A DNA stretch of 64,000 bases, taken from NCBI GenBank assembly GCA_025677835.1, contig JAIXMR010000045.1, positions 1-64,000 on the forward strand, given 5' to 3'. The DNA is from Sporodiniella umbellata. Lineage: Eukaryota > Mucoromycota > Mucoromycetes > Mucorales > Rhizopodaceae. Both the position numbers and the translations under genes were made by a program. The notes below the pieces were generated by a model that did not search any database, was not told where the DNA came from, and saw nothing but the letters and a program-made list of their open reading frames with translations. Shown here piece after piece: positions 1 through 9,224 of this stretch (position 1 is the first letter of the stretch; each line of letters begins with the position of its first letter).

Positions 1-1
1 A

Positions 2-391
2 AGGTTTGGCGTGGTGATGTGGTCTTGTTTCTGGTATGTGGGCCGTCTCTATGGTGGTGTACAGCACAGCGAGGTCAAGAAGGCTTTCCATACCGGCGTT
101 TTCTATCTAGCCACGGCCATTCTTATCTGGTTGTTTGATAAAAACCTGTGTTATCTCTACGAGTTCTTGCCCAACCCTCAACTTCACGCCTGGTGGCATG
201 TTTTGGTAAGTCACTTGGAGAGGGAGGAAAGCAACTGACGAGGTTGATAGATGTGTGTCAGTCTGCACTACTTTTTTGTAGCCACGGGCCACGAAATGCT
301 CAAGACTAAGAAAGCTGTGAGGTTAGCTTATCTTTTAGCGGACACATGGATTCCTTATATTCAAGTTTGCCCCGAAAAGAAAAATAAATAA
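2..391 (+). CDS. Alkaline ceramidase, 3' end (partial)
   Basis: C-terminal part of an alkaline ceramidase (ACER/YPC1 family), an ER/Golgi multi-pass hydrolase that splits ceramide into sphingoid base and fatty acid. The 5' end is outside the window. Exons 2..205 and 251..391, with an intron 206..250 (GTAAGT...GATAG); the acceptor is chosen because only it keeps the frame. The translation shows hydrophobic helices and the family signature HAWWHVL, in which the histidines belong to the metal-binding site, followed by a last helix and a short Lys-rich tail ending in PEKKNK. The family normally ends with a Pro-rich tail, so this end looks complete. Recognition rests on the HxWWH motif preceded by a helix of the type IWLFDKNLC. 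Confidence 0.82.
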
Positions 392-721
392 AAAGCGAGC
401 GGAAGGTGAATTTTAGCACCTTTAAAAAACATCTATTTTTTTCTATTCATCACACATACACATACACACACATATATATATACATCTCTCTTTGTGTGTC
501 TGTATTTTTACACAAGCACTTTTTCTCTCCCCTTGCTTTCTCTCCTTTTCTTTCTCTGCCCCGCCCATAGGTTGAAAGGGGAGAATGGATTGCCTTGATT
601 TTTTTTTTTTTTTTTTGGCTTCTCTCTCTCTCTCTCTCTCTCTCTCTTTTCCCTCTAAGCTCCGCCCTCTCTTTAACAATGATGGTCAGATTCAATCATT
701 TCTTGCGTAACTCACCCAAAA

Positions 722-752
<31 letters not shown>

Positions 753-1127
753 GCTTCTTTTCTCTCTAATCGAAAGTCCGATATCGAGATTTTTCCCGAT
801 CGGGTGCAAAGGTTTCCTGTCAACAGTCCCCCCATGTATCGCCTCGCCAAGCGATCCCCCCAAGAATGTTTCGATTCTCCCATTTTTGTTGCATGAAACA
901 TTAAAAATCATATATTTTTTTTTTTTTTTTTTTTTTATATATTTTTGTTATTCTTATTTTTGGCGCGTAGATGACATAATTTGCTGATCATCGAAAAAAA
1001 AAGAAAAAAAAGTTTAAAAAAGCAGCTTTTCTATTTTTATAAATACCCATTTGAGAAACTAATTTTTTTTTTTTTTCCCTTTTTCTTGTTTTTATCACTT
1101 TTTTACTTTAAATTCACGATTCTTAAG
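392..1127. other. Spacer rich in simple repeats
   Basis: No gene seen. It holds a T18 run (599..616), a (TC)n run (620..648), an (AAT)n run (about 722..743), a T22 run (915..936) and a pyrimidine-rich leader directly before the WOPR start codon. Long frames on the minus strand here (RERERE or KKKK repeats) are products of the repeats. Confidence 0.7.
620..648. repeat. (TC)n microsatellite
   Basis: Perfect TC dinucleotide run of about 29 nt directly after an 18-nt T run. Confidence 0.95.
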
Positions 1128-1916
1128 ATGGAAACCTATTTTGGCTATATAAAAACACCTCAAGACGCCCTGATTGTGTTTGAGGCTTGTAGAAAGAACC
1201 AACTCTCGGAAGTCAAGAGAAGGTTGACTTCCAAAGAGAGAATGGGCATAAAGTCAGGCTCTGTCTTTGCTTGGGATGAACGGGAGGCTGGCATGCGTCG
1301 CTGGACAGACGGCCGTACTTGGTCGCCCAGCAGGGTCTTGGGTAGCTTCTTGACCTATCGCGAGCTGGACACCAAGCGAAGGCCTCGCAGACTCTCTCTT
1401 TCTAGCCATAAGCTGGCCTGTTCTTACAAAGCGCATGGATTGATCAAGCAGAGCTTCTCTATCTGTACCGCCAACCACCAGAAATTACACCTTATCTCGT
1501 ACTATTCAAAAGCAGACATCCTCAGCGGTCATCTTCAACAACCCTCCCAAGACCCCGCACTGGCCTCCATCGCCGTCCAAAAAGGCCTTTATCCAGAACT
1601 CAATCCACTCGACACCAGCGGCGGTCACTCGGCCACCCTTCATAACATGCGTCTCTCCTCTTCACTCTCTACACCCACCCTTTCCCGCCAATACTCCCTC
1701 GACAGTTGCCCTCCCTCGCCGCTCTCACCGCCTTCACTTTCCTCTTCTCCAAGTACCTGCGACGATGAAGTCTTACCAGACGCTCCCGCCTCACCCAAAT
1801 TCTTTTTATCACCGCCCCCAAAACAACCTCTGCCACAAGATATTATCTGGGAGCGCATCCCTCACTCAGAAGACCAACGACAACTTAAACAACTCCATAC
1901 GCTACTAAGACTCTAA
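1128..1916 (+). CDS. WOPR-family (Gti1/Pac2) transcription regulator
   Basis: Single-exon gene, 262 residues from the ATG at 1128; the upstream in-frame extension is low-complexity leader. The N-terminus reads METYFGYIKTPQDALIVFEA, the typical WOPR first half, followed by RRLTSKER, the basic stretch and the RRWTDGRTWSPSR block. The second half is present as LIKQSFSI...HLISYYSKADILSGHL..PSQDPAL. WOPR proteins (Wor1, Ryp1, Gti1, Pac2, Sge1) are nuclear DNA-binding regulators of morphology and development. The remaining 90 residues are Ser/Pro-rich (PPSPLSPPSLSSSPS) and probably disordered. Which of the two WOPR subfamilies it belongs to cannot be told from this sequence alone. Confidence 0.9.
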   Translation: METYFGYIKTPQDALIVFEACRKNQLSEVKRRLTSKERMGIKSGSVFAWDEREAGMRRWTDGRTWSPSRVLGSFLTYRELDTKRRPRRLSLSSHKLACSYKAHGLIKQSFSICTANHQKLHLISYYSKADILSGHLQQPSQDPALASIAVQKGLYPELNPLDTSGGHSATLHNMRLSSSLSTPTLSRQYSLDSCPPSPLSPPSLSSSPSTCDDEVLPDAPASPKFFLSPPPKQPLPQDIIWERIPHSEDQRQLKQLHTLLRL

Positions 1917-2298
1917 TCCCTTTATTATTTTCATATGGCCACACATTCCTTTCTGTATCATACCTTGTTTCTAGACCTCCCCCACTCCCTTTTTACATAC
2001 TACCTAATAAACCTTACTCTTTCTTAAACCTTCTATCCTAAAACTCAGTCTCTCTTTCTTCTTTTCTCTTCTTTTTTTTTCTGTACGCCTGCATTACTTC
2101 CCTAATTGGCCAAATGCCCAAAATAACCCCAAAGTCCTGTTTTCGTAAGCGGCTAAATCCATCTTTCATCATCGCAGCGGTCACGTGATAGATCCAGAAA
2201 ATCATTGGCCCATTTTTTTTTTATTTTATTTTTTTTTTTTTTTTATTTTTTTTTTTTTTTTTTTTTTTTTACTCTATTTTCTTTTTCTTTTATACAGT
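1917..2298. other. Spacer / promoter of the PP2C gene
   Basis: Contains an AATAAA-like site after the WOPR stop, a CACGTG E-box and a T-rich 5' leader (2213..2290) immediately before the PP2C start. No gene seen. Confidence 0.6.
2181..2188. promoter_or_regulatory. E-box palindrome TCACGTGA
   Basis: TCACGTGA lies about 110 nt upstream of the PP2C start codon. It is the classic bHLH core (Cbf1/Pho4-type; also bound by SREBP-type bHLH proteins). Function is inferred only from the motif. Confidence 0.4.
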
Positions 2299-3567
2299 AT
2301 GGGACAAACATTATCTGAACCCAACACCAACAAAACCACCACGCATGAAGCCAATAAAAAATACCTTTATGCCTGCTCTCAGATGCAAGGCTGGAGACTA
2401 AGTAAATAAACCTTGCCATCCATCCGTATTCACCCCCCCCCCTCCTTCATCCTAGCCATGGAAGACGCCCACACCGCCTTATTGAAATTGGGTGAGACCG
2501 ATTTAAGTTTCTTTGGTGTCTTTGACGGTCATGGAGGTAAACAAAGACAAAACAAAAAAAAAAAACAGGTGAGAGGCTGAACCCGGTCTTTTTATAAACA
2601 GGTTCTTCAGTTGCCAAATACACCGGTCAATCACTTCATCAACAACTACTCAAAAGTTCTTTTTTTGAACAAAAGAAATACGCAGAAGCCCTCAAGGACG
2701 CTTTTCTTTCTTTGGACCAAGCCTTATTAGAAGGTGTGTGTGTGTGTGTGTATTTTTCTTAAACCACTTGAACTCACAGGTCCGTTTAGATGAAGAACAT
2801 GCTCATGATCCTTCCGGTTGTACTGCCATCACCGTCTTATTGACCGAAGAAAATAAAATAATAGCCGCAAGTACCCCCCCCCCGTGAAAGATCCTTTAAC
2901 ACACTTTGATTAAACACTGTCTCTAGGCTAATGCAGGCGATTCAAGAGCTATTCTCAGTACAGAGGGTGTCGCCAAACCTCTCTCATTCGACCATAAGCC
3001 TACCGATCCAGGGGAGATGGAACGAATTCAAAAAGCAGGTGGTTTTGTCGACTGCGGACGTGTGAACGGTAAGTAACACTCTTTAAAAGCGCATGCCAAC
3101 CCAATCAACGTTTCCCCCCCCCTTTAAGGCAACCTGGCTTTATCGCGTGCCATTGGCGATTTTGAATTCAAAAAAAGTGATCATTTACCTGCTGAGGATC
3201 AAGTTGTCACAAGTAAGTTGTGCCTAGTCAATAACACCCTGGCTTACATCCAACATCCATAGGCAACCCTGACATACTCGAACATGCCATCACTGAGAAG
3301 GACGAATTCATTGTCTTGGCTTGTGACGGTATTTGGGATTGTATGACCAATCAAGAGGTAGTCGACTTTGTACACGAAAGAATTCAACAGGATCAGCCGT
3401 TGGAACAAATCTGTGAAGCCATGATGGATCATTGTCTGGCTGACGATGATGCCCATAACGGATTGGGCTACGATAATATGTCTGTCATCATCGTAGCCAT
3501 TCTTAACGGGAAAACCCCACAAGCATGGTCTCAAGCTTTAAAATCCATACAACATCAAAAGCAATAA
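2299..3567 (+). CDS. PP2C protein phosphatase (Ptc2/Ptc3-like)
   Basis: Mg/Mn-dependent Ser/Thr phosphatase, 307 residues, seven exons: 2299..2401, 2456..2536, 2602..2733, 2790..2866, 2927..3068, 3129..3212, 3263..3567; summed length is divisible by three. PP2C motifs are in order: MGQTLSEP N-terminus (myristoylatable Gly2), [72 protein letters not shown]; the metal-binding aspartates are present. The family acts on stress-MAPK, Cdk and DNA-damage kinases. Intron 4 (2867..2926) starts with GCAAGT instead of GT: only a GC-AG reading restores ANAGDSR. Introns carry TG and C runs. Downstream (CA)n runs separate it from STRAP on the other strand. Confidence 0.92.
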
Positions 3568-3569
3568 TA

Positions 3570-3571
<2 letters not shown>

Positions 3572-3604
<33 letters not shown>
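3572..3604. repeat. (CA)n microsatellite
   Basis: CA dinucleotide run directly after the PP2C stop codon; a second CA run lies at 3652..3675. Confidence 0.95.
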
Positions 3605-3606
<2 letters not shown>

Positions 3607-3651
3607 CTTTGTTTTTTTTTTTTTGGTTTTTTTTAATTAAATCAGATACAT

Positions 3652-3675
<24 letters not shown>
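3652..3675. repeat. (CA)n microsatellite
   Basis: Second CA run in the tail-to-tail interval between the PP2C gene and STRAP, separated from the first by a T-rich stretch. Confidence 0.95.
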
Positions 3676-3685
<10 letters not shown>

Positions 3686-3692
3686 CTACTTC

Positions 3693-4792
3693 CTAAGCCT
3701 CTGCTTGCTTCTGCCATAAACCGTAAGGTTGAGTAGCATCGTTTTGCCATAGACGAATCGTGCCATCCTCTGAGCCAGTAGCATATAATTCACCATCAGG
3801 ACTATAACTTACAGTATGGATCGGTCCATGATGTCCCTTATAAACATCTAGTATGGACCAAAGTCAACATGGCTACGTCTGTTACGATAGTCTTTCTTTT
3901 TACCTTTGACTTCAGCTGTATGAAAATCATAAATCCTCACCCATAGATCTTCATCGCTTCCTGCTACAAACTTGGTATGGCTTGGATGAAGAGAGACAGA
4001 AGAAGTTTTTTCTTTGGTTTCAATTGTTTTGATCTCTTCGATTGGACTAGGCTAGGAATGAGAGACAAGTCCATAGGCCACTTTTTTTCTTACCTCGCCA
4101 GTTTCCAAAAGGTGGCTGTTTTCCCTGCAGCCCAGGCAACGTACTTTGTATCGGCCGACATGGTCAAGGTAGAGACCGGCGCCAGGGTAGGTAAGACGGC
4201 TCTTTCACGCAAGGTACGTAAATCCCAGATACGTACCGTGGCATCTTCACCTGCACTGATCACAGCATGGTTGGCTTCGTCCCAGACCAACGATTTGATC
4301 GTGTCTTGGTGCCCTACAAGTTCTAAAGGATGGGCCTCGGGTCGATAGAGATCGTAGATTCTCACCAACCCTTCTTTCCCGCCAGTAGCAATCTTGGAGT
4401 CATCCAGACTAAACGATGTTGCACGTACAATATGTTGATGGCTAAACGAATGGACCATGTCTCCTGTCTGCGTATTCCATACCTTGGCCGTAAAATCGGC
4501 TGAACCCGTCACCGCTCGATTCGCATCACGCGAAAGACGCGCACTCCACACCGCCCCTTTATGGCCTTCAAAAGTACCCAGCCAATCGCCTGTTTGCCCA
4601 TCCCTTAACATCGGATTGCCGTCTACAAAAACAAGCCTTAAACTACCTGACACAGGCACACACGAATTTACCTTTGCAAGCAGATATCAAATAATAACGA
4701 CCGTCTTCGGTCACTGAAGAAAAGTGAAGATCAACCACAGGTCGGGTATGACCAGAGCAGGTTAAGGGAATCACTCGACTTGAATGGCTCAT
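3693..4792 (-). CDS. STRAP: STRAP/unrip WD40 protein
   Basis: WD40 beta-propeller of 315 residues; exons on the minus strand 4792..4672, 4622..4094, 4046..3904, 3847..3693, introns 47-56 nt. It matches the STRAP/unrip family along its length: [20 protein letters not shown] at the start, [73 protein letters not shown] and a last repeat [11 protein letters not shown], ending with the conserved YGLWQ block. In animals STRAP associates with the SMN complex (snRNP assembly, RNA metabolism) and with TGF-beta receptors; only the first role is plausible in a fungus. It is transcribed away from SNRNP25 across a 319-nt shared upstream region. Confidence 0.9.
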
Positions 4793-4983
4793 GGAAAATT
4801 GTTGTTGCTGTTCTTGTTGTTGTTGCTGAAAGAATGGGAATAGAAAGTCTATACAGGGTCGTTACAAATCGTTATATACACACACACACTTGTTTTTTTT
4901 TTTTCTTTCTTCTTGATAAAAGAAAACAAAGAGCGTGGTTAAAAAAAAAAAAAAAAAGAAAGTTGTTCACACAGTAAAGAAAG

Positions 4984-5023
<40 letters not shown>

Positions 5024-5111
5024 TATTCATAGGCACACGCTGTTTCAAAACCAACATCACCCTATTCTAATTATTTATTATATTTTTATTTTATTTTTTT
5101 TTTTTTGGTGT
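4793..5111. promoter_or_regulatory. Divergent promoter region of STRAP and SNRNP25
   Basis: The only sequence between two start codons pointing away from each other. It has a run of 37 A (4984..5020), shorter A and T runs, CA repeats and no clear TATA box; poly(dA:dT) tracts are typical nucleosome-depleted fungal promoter elements. Shared regulation is inference. Confidence 0.5.
4984..5020. repeat. Poly(A) tract, 37 nt
   Basis: Uninterrupted A run inside the divergent promoter; length may be unreliable as sequenced. Confidence 0.9.
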
Positions 5112-5651
5112 ATGACAAGTCAAGCTATTACAGATTTAGAAGAAGCGATTCACAAAACACTTGATGATGAACTTCTTGCAGACGTCTTGCCTGATTTCTC
5201 TTTACAAGATATTGATATTCTTATTGCAGTAGAACAAGGGCAGGCTTATAGGATCCGACTGGAACGTCCTCCTCTCGAATCTGTTGGTAAAGCAACTCTG
5301 TCAATCAACAGACACTCACATCTCTTTAGATCTCATCGTCAGACAGTCTTCCACCGTCAAAGATATCAAGCAACAATTACAGCGCACTTTGGAAAAAATG
5401 GACAAAAACGCTCAAAACACAAGCTGGTAAAAAAAAAAAAAAAAAAAAAAAGCCATGATGAATAATAATAACCCGTCCCAAGGAAATACATTTGGAAAAC
5501 CTATTGTTTGACATGGAATCGTACCAAACTATTGAATGATAAGGCTGTTGTAAGTCAGTTGGGTATCAAACAGAACAGCGTTCTGTCTTTTGATAGAATG
5601 CCTCTGTCAAGAAATAAACATCATAAAGCAAGGTCTTGGTACAAACACTAG
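5112..5651 (+). CDS. SNRNP25: U11/U12 di-snRNP 25 kDa protein (minor spliceosome)
   Basis: 146 residues, exons 5112..5286, 5330..5426, 5483..5651, phases consistent. The C-terminal half is the ubiquitin-like fold of SNRNP25: VRQSSTVKDIKQQLQRTL, then NTSWKYIWKTYCLTWNRTKL and LGIKQNSVLSFDRM, which parallel the human ISWSYVWRTYHLT and YGIRNRDEVSFIKKL blocks. The N-terminal helix region (LADVLPDFSLQDIDILIAVE) corresponds to the human LCDLPIQVTLEEVNSQIALE. In animals and plants the protein sits in the U11/U12 di-snRNP that recognises U12-type introns. The upstream Lys-rich frame is a poly(A) artefact, so the start is the ATG at 5112. Intron 2 contains a long A run. The gene ends 228 nt before the BAG gene start. 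Confidence 0.85.
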
Positions 5652-5683
5652 AACAAAACCATGACAAATCAAAAAGCCTATCC

Positions 5684-5794
5684 GAATTTTCTCGAGCCAT
5701 GCGTAGAATTTACCAGAAATTAGATCAGCGGGCGGAGTTGTCCCCGAAAATTCAGGCAACTACGCGAACTTTCGATTCCCAAAAGGTATATAAG
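5684..5794 (+). promoter_or_regulatory. Heat-shock-element-like sites and TATA box of the BAG gene
   Basis: Three GAAnnTTC inverted pairs lie at 5684..5691, 5746..5753 and 5766..5773, the last followed by another TTC in phase; a TATATAAG box is at 5787..5794, 85 nt before the BAG start codon. Arrays of inverted nGAAn units are the binding site of heat-shock factor, and BAG co-chaperones are often HSF targets. The motifs are seen; HSF control is inferred. Confidence 0.6.
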
Positions 5795-5878
5795 GACCTT
5801 TGGGGAATCTCCCCCCCCCTCTCTCTCTCTCTCTACTATTGAATAAATCAATTAAAAATAAAGAACCTTATCAACAGA

Positions 5879-7018
5879 ATGTTTTTCGAACCCATGTATT
5901 CTTCCCAACAACGTGCCCAATGCTCTCTGGACCAATACGCTTGTCTCAACTCTCTTTTGCATCAAGCTCAACTCGATCAAAGAAGGGCTTATGAACAACG
6001 TCATCTTCAAGAAGCAATGTACTATCAAGCCTTGCTGGAAAGACAAAGGCGTCAAGAGCAAGACGCTCGCTATGCCCGTGCTTATTATCAAAGAAAAGAG
6101 CAAGAGCGACAGGCCTGGTGGCGGCAAAGAGCTCGTTTGGCTGACCAAGAGGATACCATTCACCCTTGGCTCCAATACATCTTGAACGCTCATCCTCTTG
6201 ACTCTACTCAACACTTTGAGCACCTGGCTAAACAACCCACCCAATCTCAATCACTTTCAAACCCTGAACACTCCACTGAACAATCCACTGAACCTGAGCA
6301 AGATATGGATCAAGCCATTGAACAAGATATGGATCAAGCCATTGAACAAGGCATTGAACAAGATATGGATCAAGCCATTGAACAAGGCATTGAACAAGAT
6401 ATGGATCAAGCCATCGATCAAGCCATCGATCAAGACATTCATCAAGACATCGATCAAGACAACAAAGGAAATACTGCCGAGTCTGACAAAGATCCAAAGG
6501 TCAGACAGGAAACAACTGCTTCCAATAGCAGCCCTTCTCTAGCCCAATCAACCGTCGATGACCCCATGGAAGAAGAGGCCTTACCTTTCCCTGAAGAAGA
6601 CTTTTCAGACAGCCAAAGTTCTTTTCCTCCCGAAGACCCTACCCTCCTGGCCGCCTATGACACCTTGAGCCATATCGAACAAGACTTGAAAGATATTCGT
6701 GAACAACACGAAGCTCGCGTTTTGCAGCACGCACTGGATTTTTCTCAACAAGGTCCTCTTGGTTTAGTTGCCACTACGGTCAGTAACCGAGAATTCCTGG
6801 GTTATGAAGATACTATCATGAAGATTCTCTTACAATTAGACACTGTCCAATCCGGCGGCGATACTGAAATCAGAAACGAACGTAAACGTTTGGTCAAGCT
6901 TGCTGAATCCATGTTAAACACTCTGGATGAATACAAACAAAAAGAATGGGAACGGGCCAGTAGCCATGATAGTAACTGCAGTGAAGATACATTTGAAATG
7001 GTTGAAAATACTCTGTAA
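5879..7018 (+). CDS. BAG-domain Hsp70 co-chaperone
   Basis: Single-exon gene of 379 residues. The BAG domain is at the C-terminus (about 255-360): helices around YDTLSHIEQDLKDIREQHEA, then YEDTIMKILLQLDTVQSGGD and ERKRLVKLAESMLNTLDEY, ending in an acidic/Ser tail. BAG domains bind the Hsp70 ATPase domain and promote nucleotide release. The N-terminal 100 residues are Gln/Arg/Tyr-rich and helical with IHPWLQYILN; residues about 139-196 are a tandem repeat of (E/D)Q-acid-(M/I) units. An acidic linker follows. The promoter has heat-shock-element-like sites. Recognition of the BAG domain is by pattern; the N-terminal half is not assigned. Confidence 0.82.
   Translation: MFFEPMYSSQQRAQCSLDQYACLNSLLHQAQLDQRRAYEQRHLQEAMYYQALLERQRRQEQDARYARAYYQRKEQERQAWWRQRARLADQEDTIHPWLQYILNAHPLDSTQHFEHLAKQPTQSQSLSNPEHSTEQSTEPEQDMDQAIEQDMDQAIEQGIEQDMDQAIEQGIEQDMDQAIDQAIDQDIHQDIDQDNKGNTAESDKDPKVRQETTASNSSPSLAQSTVDDPMEEEALPFPEEDFSDSQSSFPPEDPTLLAAYDTLSHIEQDLKDIREQHEARVLQHALDFSQQGPLGLVATTVSNREFLGYEDTIMKILLQLDTVQSGGDTEIRNERKRLVKLAESMLNTLDEYKQKEWERASSHDSNCSEDTFEMVENTL
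6295..6460 (+). repeat. Coding minisatellite (12-nt unit) inside the BAG gene
   Basis: Tandem units built on gaacaagatatg / gatcaagccatt / gaacaaggcatt, multiples of 12 nt, encode EQDM, DQAI, EQGI blocks. The 12-nt period preserves frame, so copy number can vary without breaking the protein. Confidence 0.85.
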
Positions 7019-8064
7019 AAACAACACAAACCCTTCCATGTAAATAATACACCTTCTTAAAATACCCTCCTATTGTTGATGATTCTCTTGAAATAAAAAA
7101 TTGCAGAAACATTTTACTTTGATTGCTTCTGTTTTCTTTTTTTTTTTTTTTTTTTTTTTTCTCACAAGTTTAAAAATAAAAAATTGATTTTACAAAGTGC
7201 ATTGCATATGCGCCTTTCTATCTATTGATGAATGAGCAACACTATTGTTTATTCTTTTTTTTTTTTTTTTTTTTTGAAAGAGTCACCTGTTCATCGTATT
7301 TACTGCAGAATGTTTAAACTTACAAGCAAATAAACAGAATTGAAACGTAATCACAGTTTAATTTACAATGATAAAACAATTAAGTATTTTAAAACTTGGT
7401 GGTTGCAAACGCGAAAGCTTAAACCCTTTATGGTATCTCTCAACGAGTGTTTTAGTTTAGGTTTATACATACTCATCTTTTTTCTTCTGGTTATTAAAGG
7501 ATGCAAACTCGAAATATATTCACAGTTTAAAATCCAAAGTTCATATGATTTCTTTAGTCTCTTTTTACTTTACTAAAAAAAAAAAAAAAAAGAGTACCTT
7601 GTTATGTTTAACCTCCCTTTGTTTTTTTCATAGAATAGTACGGCTAGAAAAGTTATATGCTGTTTTTAAAAACTACTTGAAGCTTGATAATCGCAAGATC
7701 CTATGTTTTCTCTTGGAAAAATCAAAAGTTCTTTGTGAATCTTCATTTTAGGTTCTTTAGTAAATGGAACTTTTTTTTTTTTTTTTTTTTTTTTTCAATG
7801 CTTGACCCCTCCATGTAATGGCTCAATATCATTATCTAGGATACCAAAATAAAAACAAATTCATAAAGCAGATGAGTCCTGTTCTAAATTGTCTTGCAAT
7901 ACTCTTTCACTTGGAAATATAACAACAGAAAGACTCCCTACTATTGCCTGTCTTTTATACATCTCAAGGCAGAAAACATTCTCTATTCAATCAAGTGAAG
8001 ATGCAATCAATACGAAAAATGCAACACTTTGTTCTGTTTCAAAATGTCTGTTTCTTTCATTTAT
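7019..8064. other. Convergent spacer, no gene
   Basis: Lies between the 3' ends of the BAG and GT49 genes. It holds T runs (about 7138..7160, 7254..7275, 7770..7795), several AATAAA-like signals and no coding pattern that I can support. Confidence 0.6.
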
Positions 8065-9183
8065 TTAGACAGCGCCAGCCGCAAATCCCATGGTATCTCT
8101 TCTTTGATCTTGCCAACCCAGAGCCATGGCACTACAGCCACGTGGCCATCTAGGGTTGCTGCCATAGATCGCTTTGATTTCCTTCATGTACTCGTCAAAA
8201 TAGCTCCATGCCTTCAGTTTTTGTGTCTTTTCAAATCCTCCACCGGGCCAACTGAGAGTGGATTGATGATCCTTGTGAACCATAAAGATTTCTCGAAGTA
8301 CCATAAAACGGTACCCTTCTGCGTTTAACTGTAGTGCATGAGATTGTTTGTCTCCTCCTTGGTTCTTGAAGCGTGCGTCATAAAGAGGAGCAGATCGATG
8401 CAGGACGTAATAAGGCTCCCATTGAGATTCGTAACATACTTCATATGCCAACGGGTTTCCAAGCAGTAAAGGACGAACCATGGCTACTTCTACAGCCAGA
8501 GTAGGTCCGTGGCCTGCACCCGGATCTGTGATATAGGCAATATCTTTGCCTACTAACCGTCTGAGCTCATCGTAACTATTAGGGATCGGTAACTGAGTAA
8601 ATCCCTCACGAATGGCAAAACAAGGAACTACCCATGCTGTATGGGATACCTGTTGGTAGATCACATAGGGCACCAACTGTTTACGAATATAGCTGTAGAC
8701 ACCAGATGAAGGCATAAAGTCCGCATCAATGACAAAAATGTACTCGGTATCTGAGCCTACAATAGCCATGTTTCTCAAATGGTTGATCGGATAAGCCAAA
8801 TGACCTTGGTCCTCATAGTTGGGTTTGATAAAAGTGATGGTCACATCTGAATAAAGTTGGAGTTGACTAGGCACTTTAAAATATTGGATCATCTCATTTA
8901 TATCAGTCGATTGAGTTAAATAGCTTTAAAATCATTGTTAAAAAGATAATAACCAAAAAAAAAAAAAAAAAAAAATACTTACATTGCAATGGAGATCGGT
9001 CCTTTCCAATTTTCAATGACTTGAGCAAACGTATCTAACCGATTGACTGAAAACTGACTGATCAAAGTAACATCTATCTTTTTATTCGTACTCTTTTTTC
9101 CTTCATAAACCAATACAATTTCGTTTGGTGTCTGTATCTTTTCTTTAAGTTGAGTTGCCAATATCAAAGGTGTGGCTAGAACA

Positions 9184-9224
<41 letters not shown>

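Noticed and set aside
443..911. Minus-strand frames rich in RE, K or Y
   Set aside because: They arise from the (TC)n, T and (AAT)n runs; no start context or motif.
3503..3719. Frames reading VCVCVC or THTHTH on both strands
   Set aside because: Translation of the (CA)n repeats after the PP2C stop.
4935..5111. Lys-rich N-terminal extension of SNRNP25
   Set aside because: It is only the poly(A) tracts of the divergent promoter; the ATG at 5112 begins the conserved protein.
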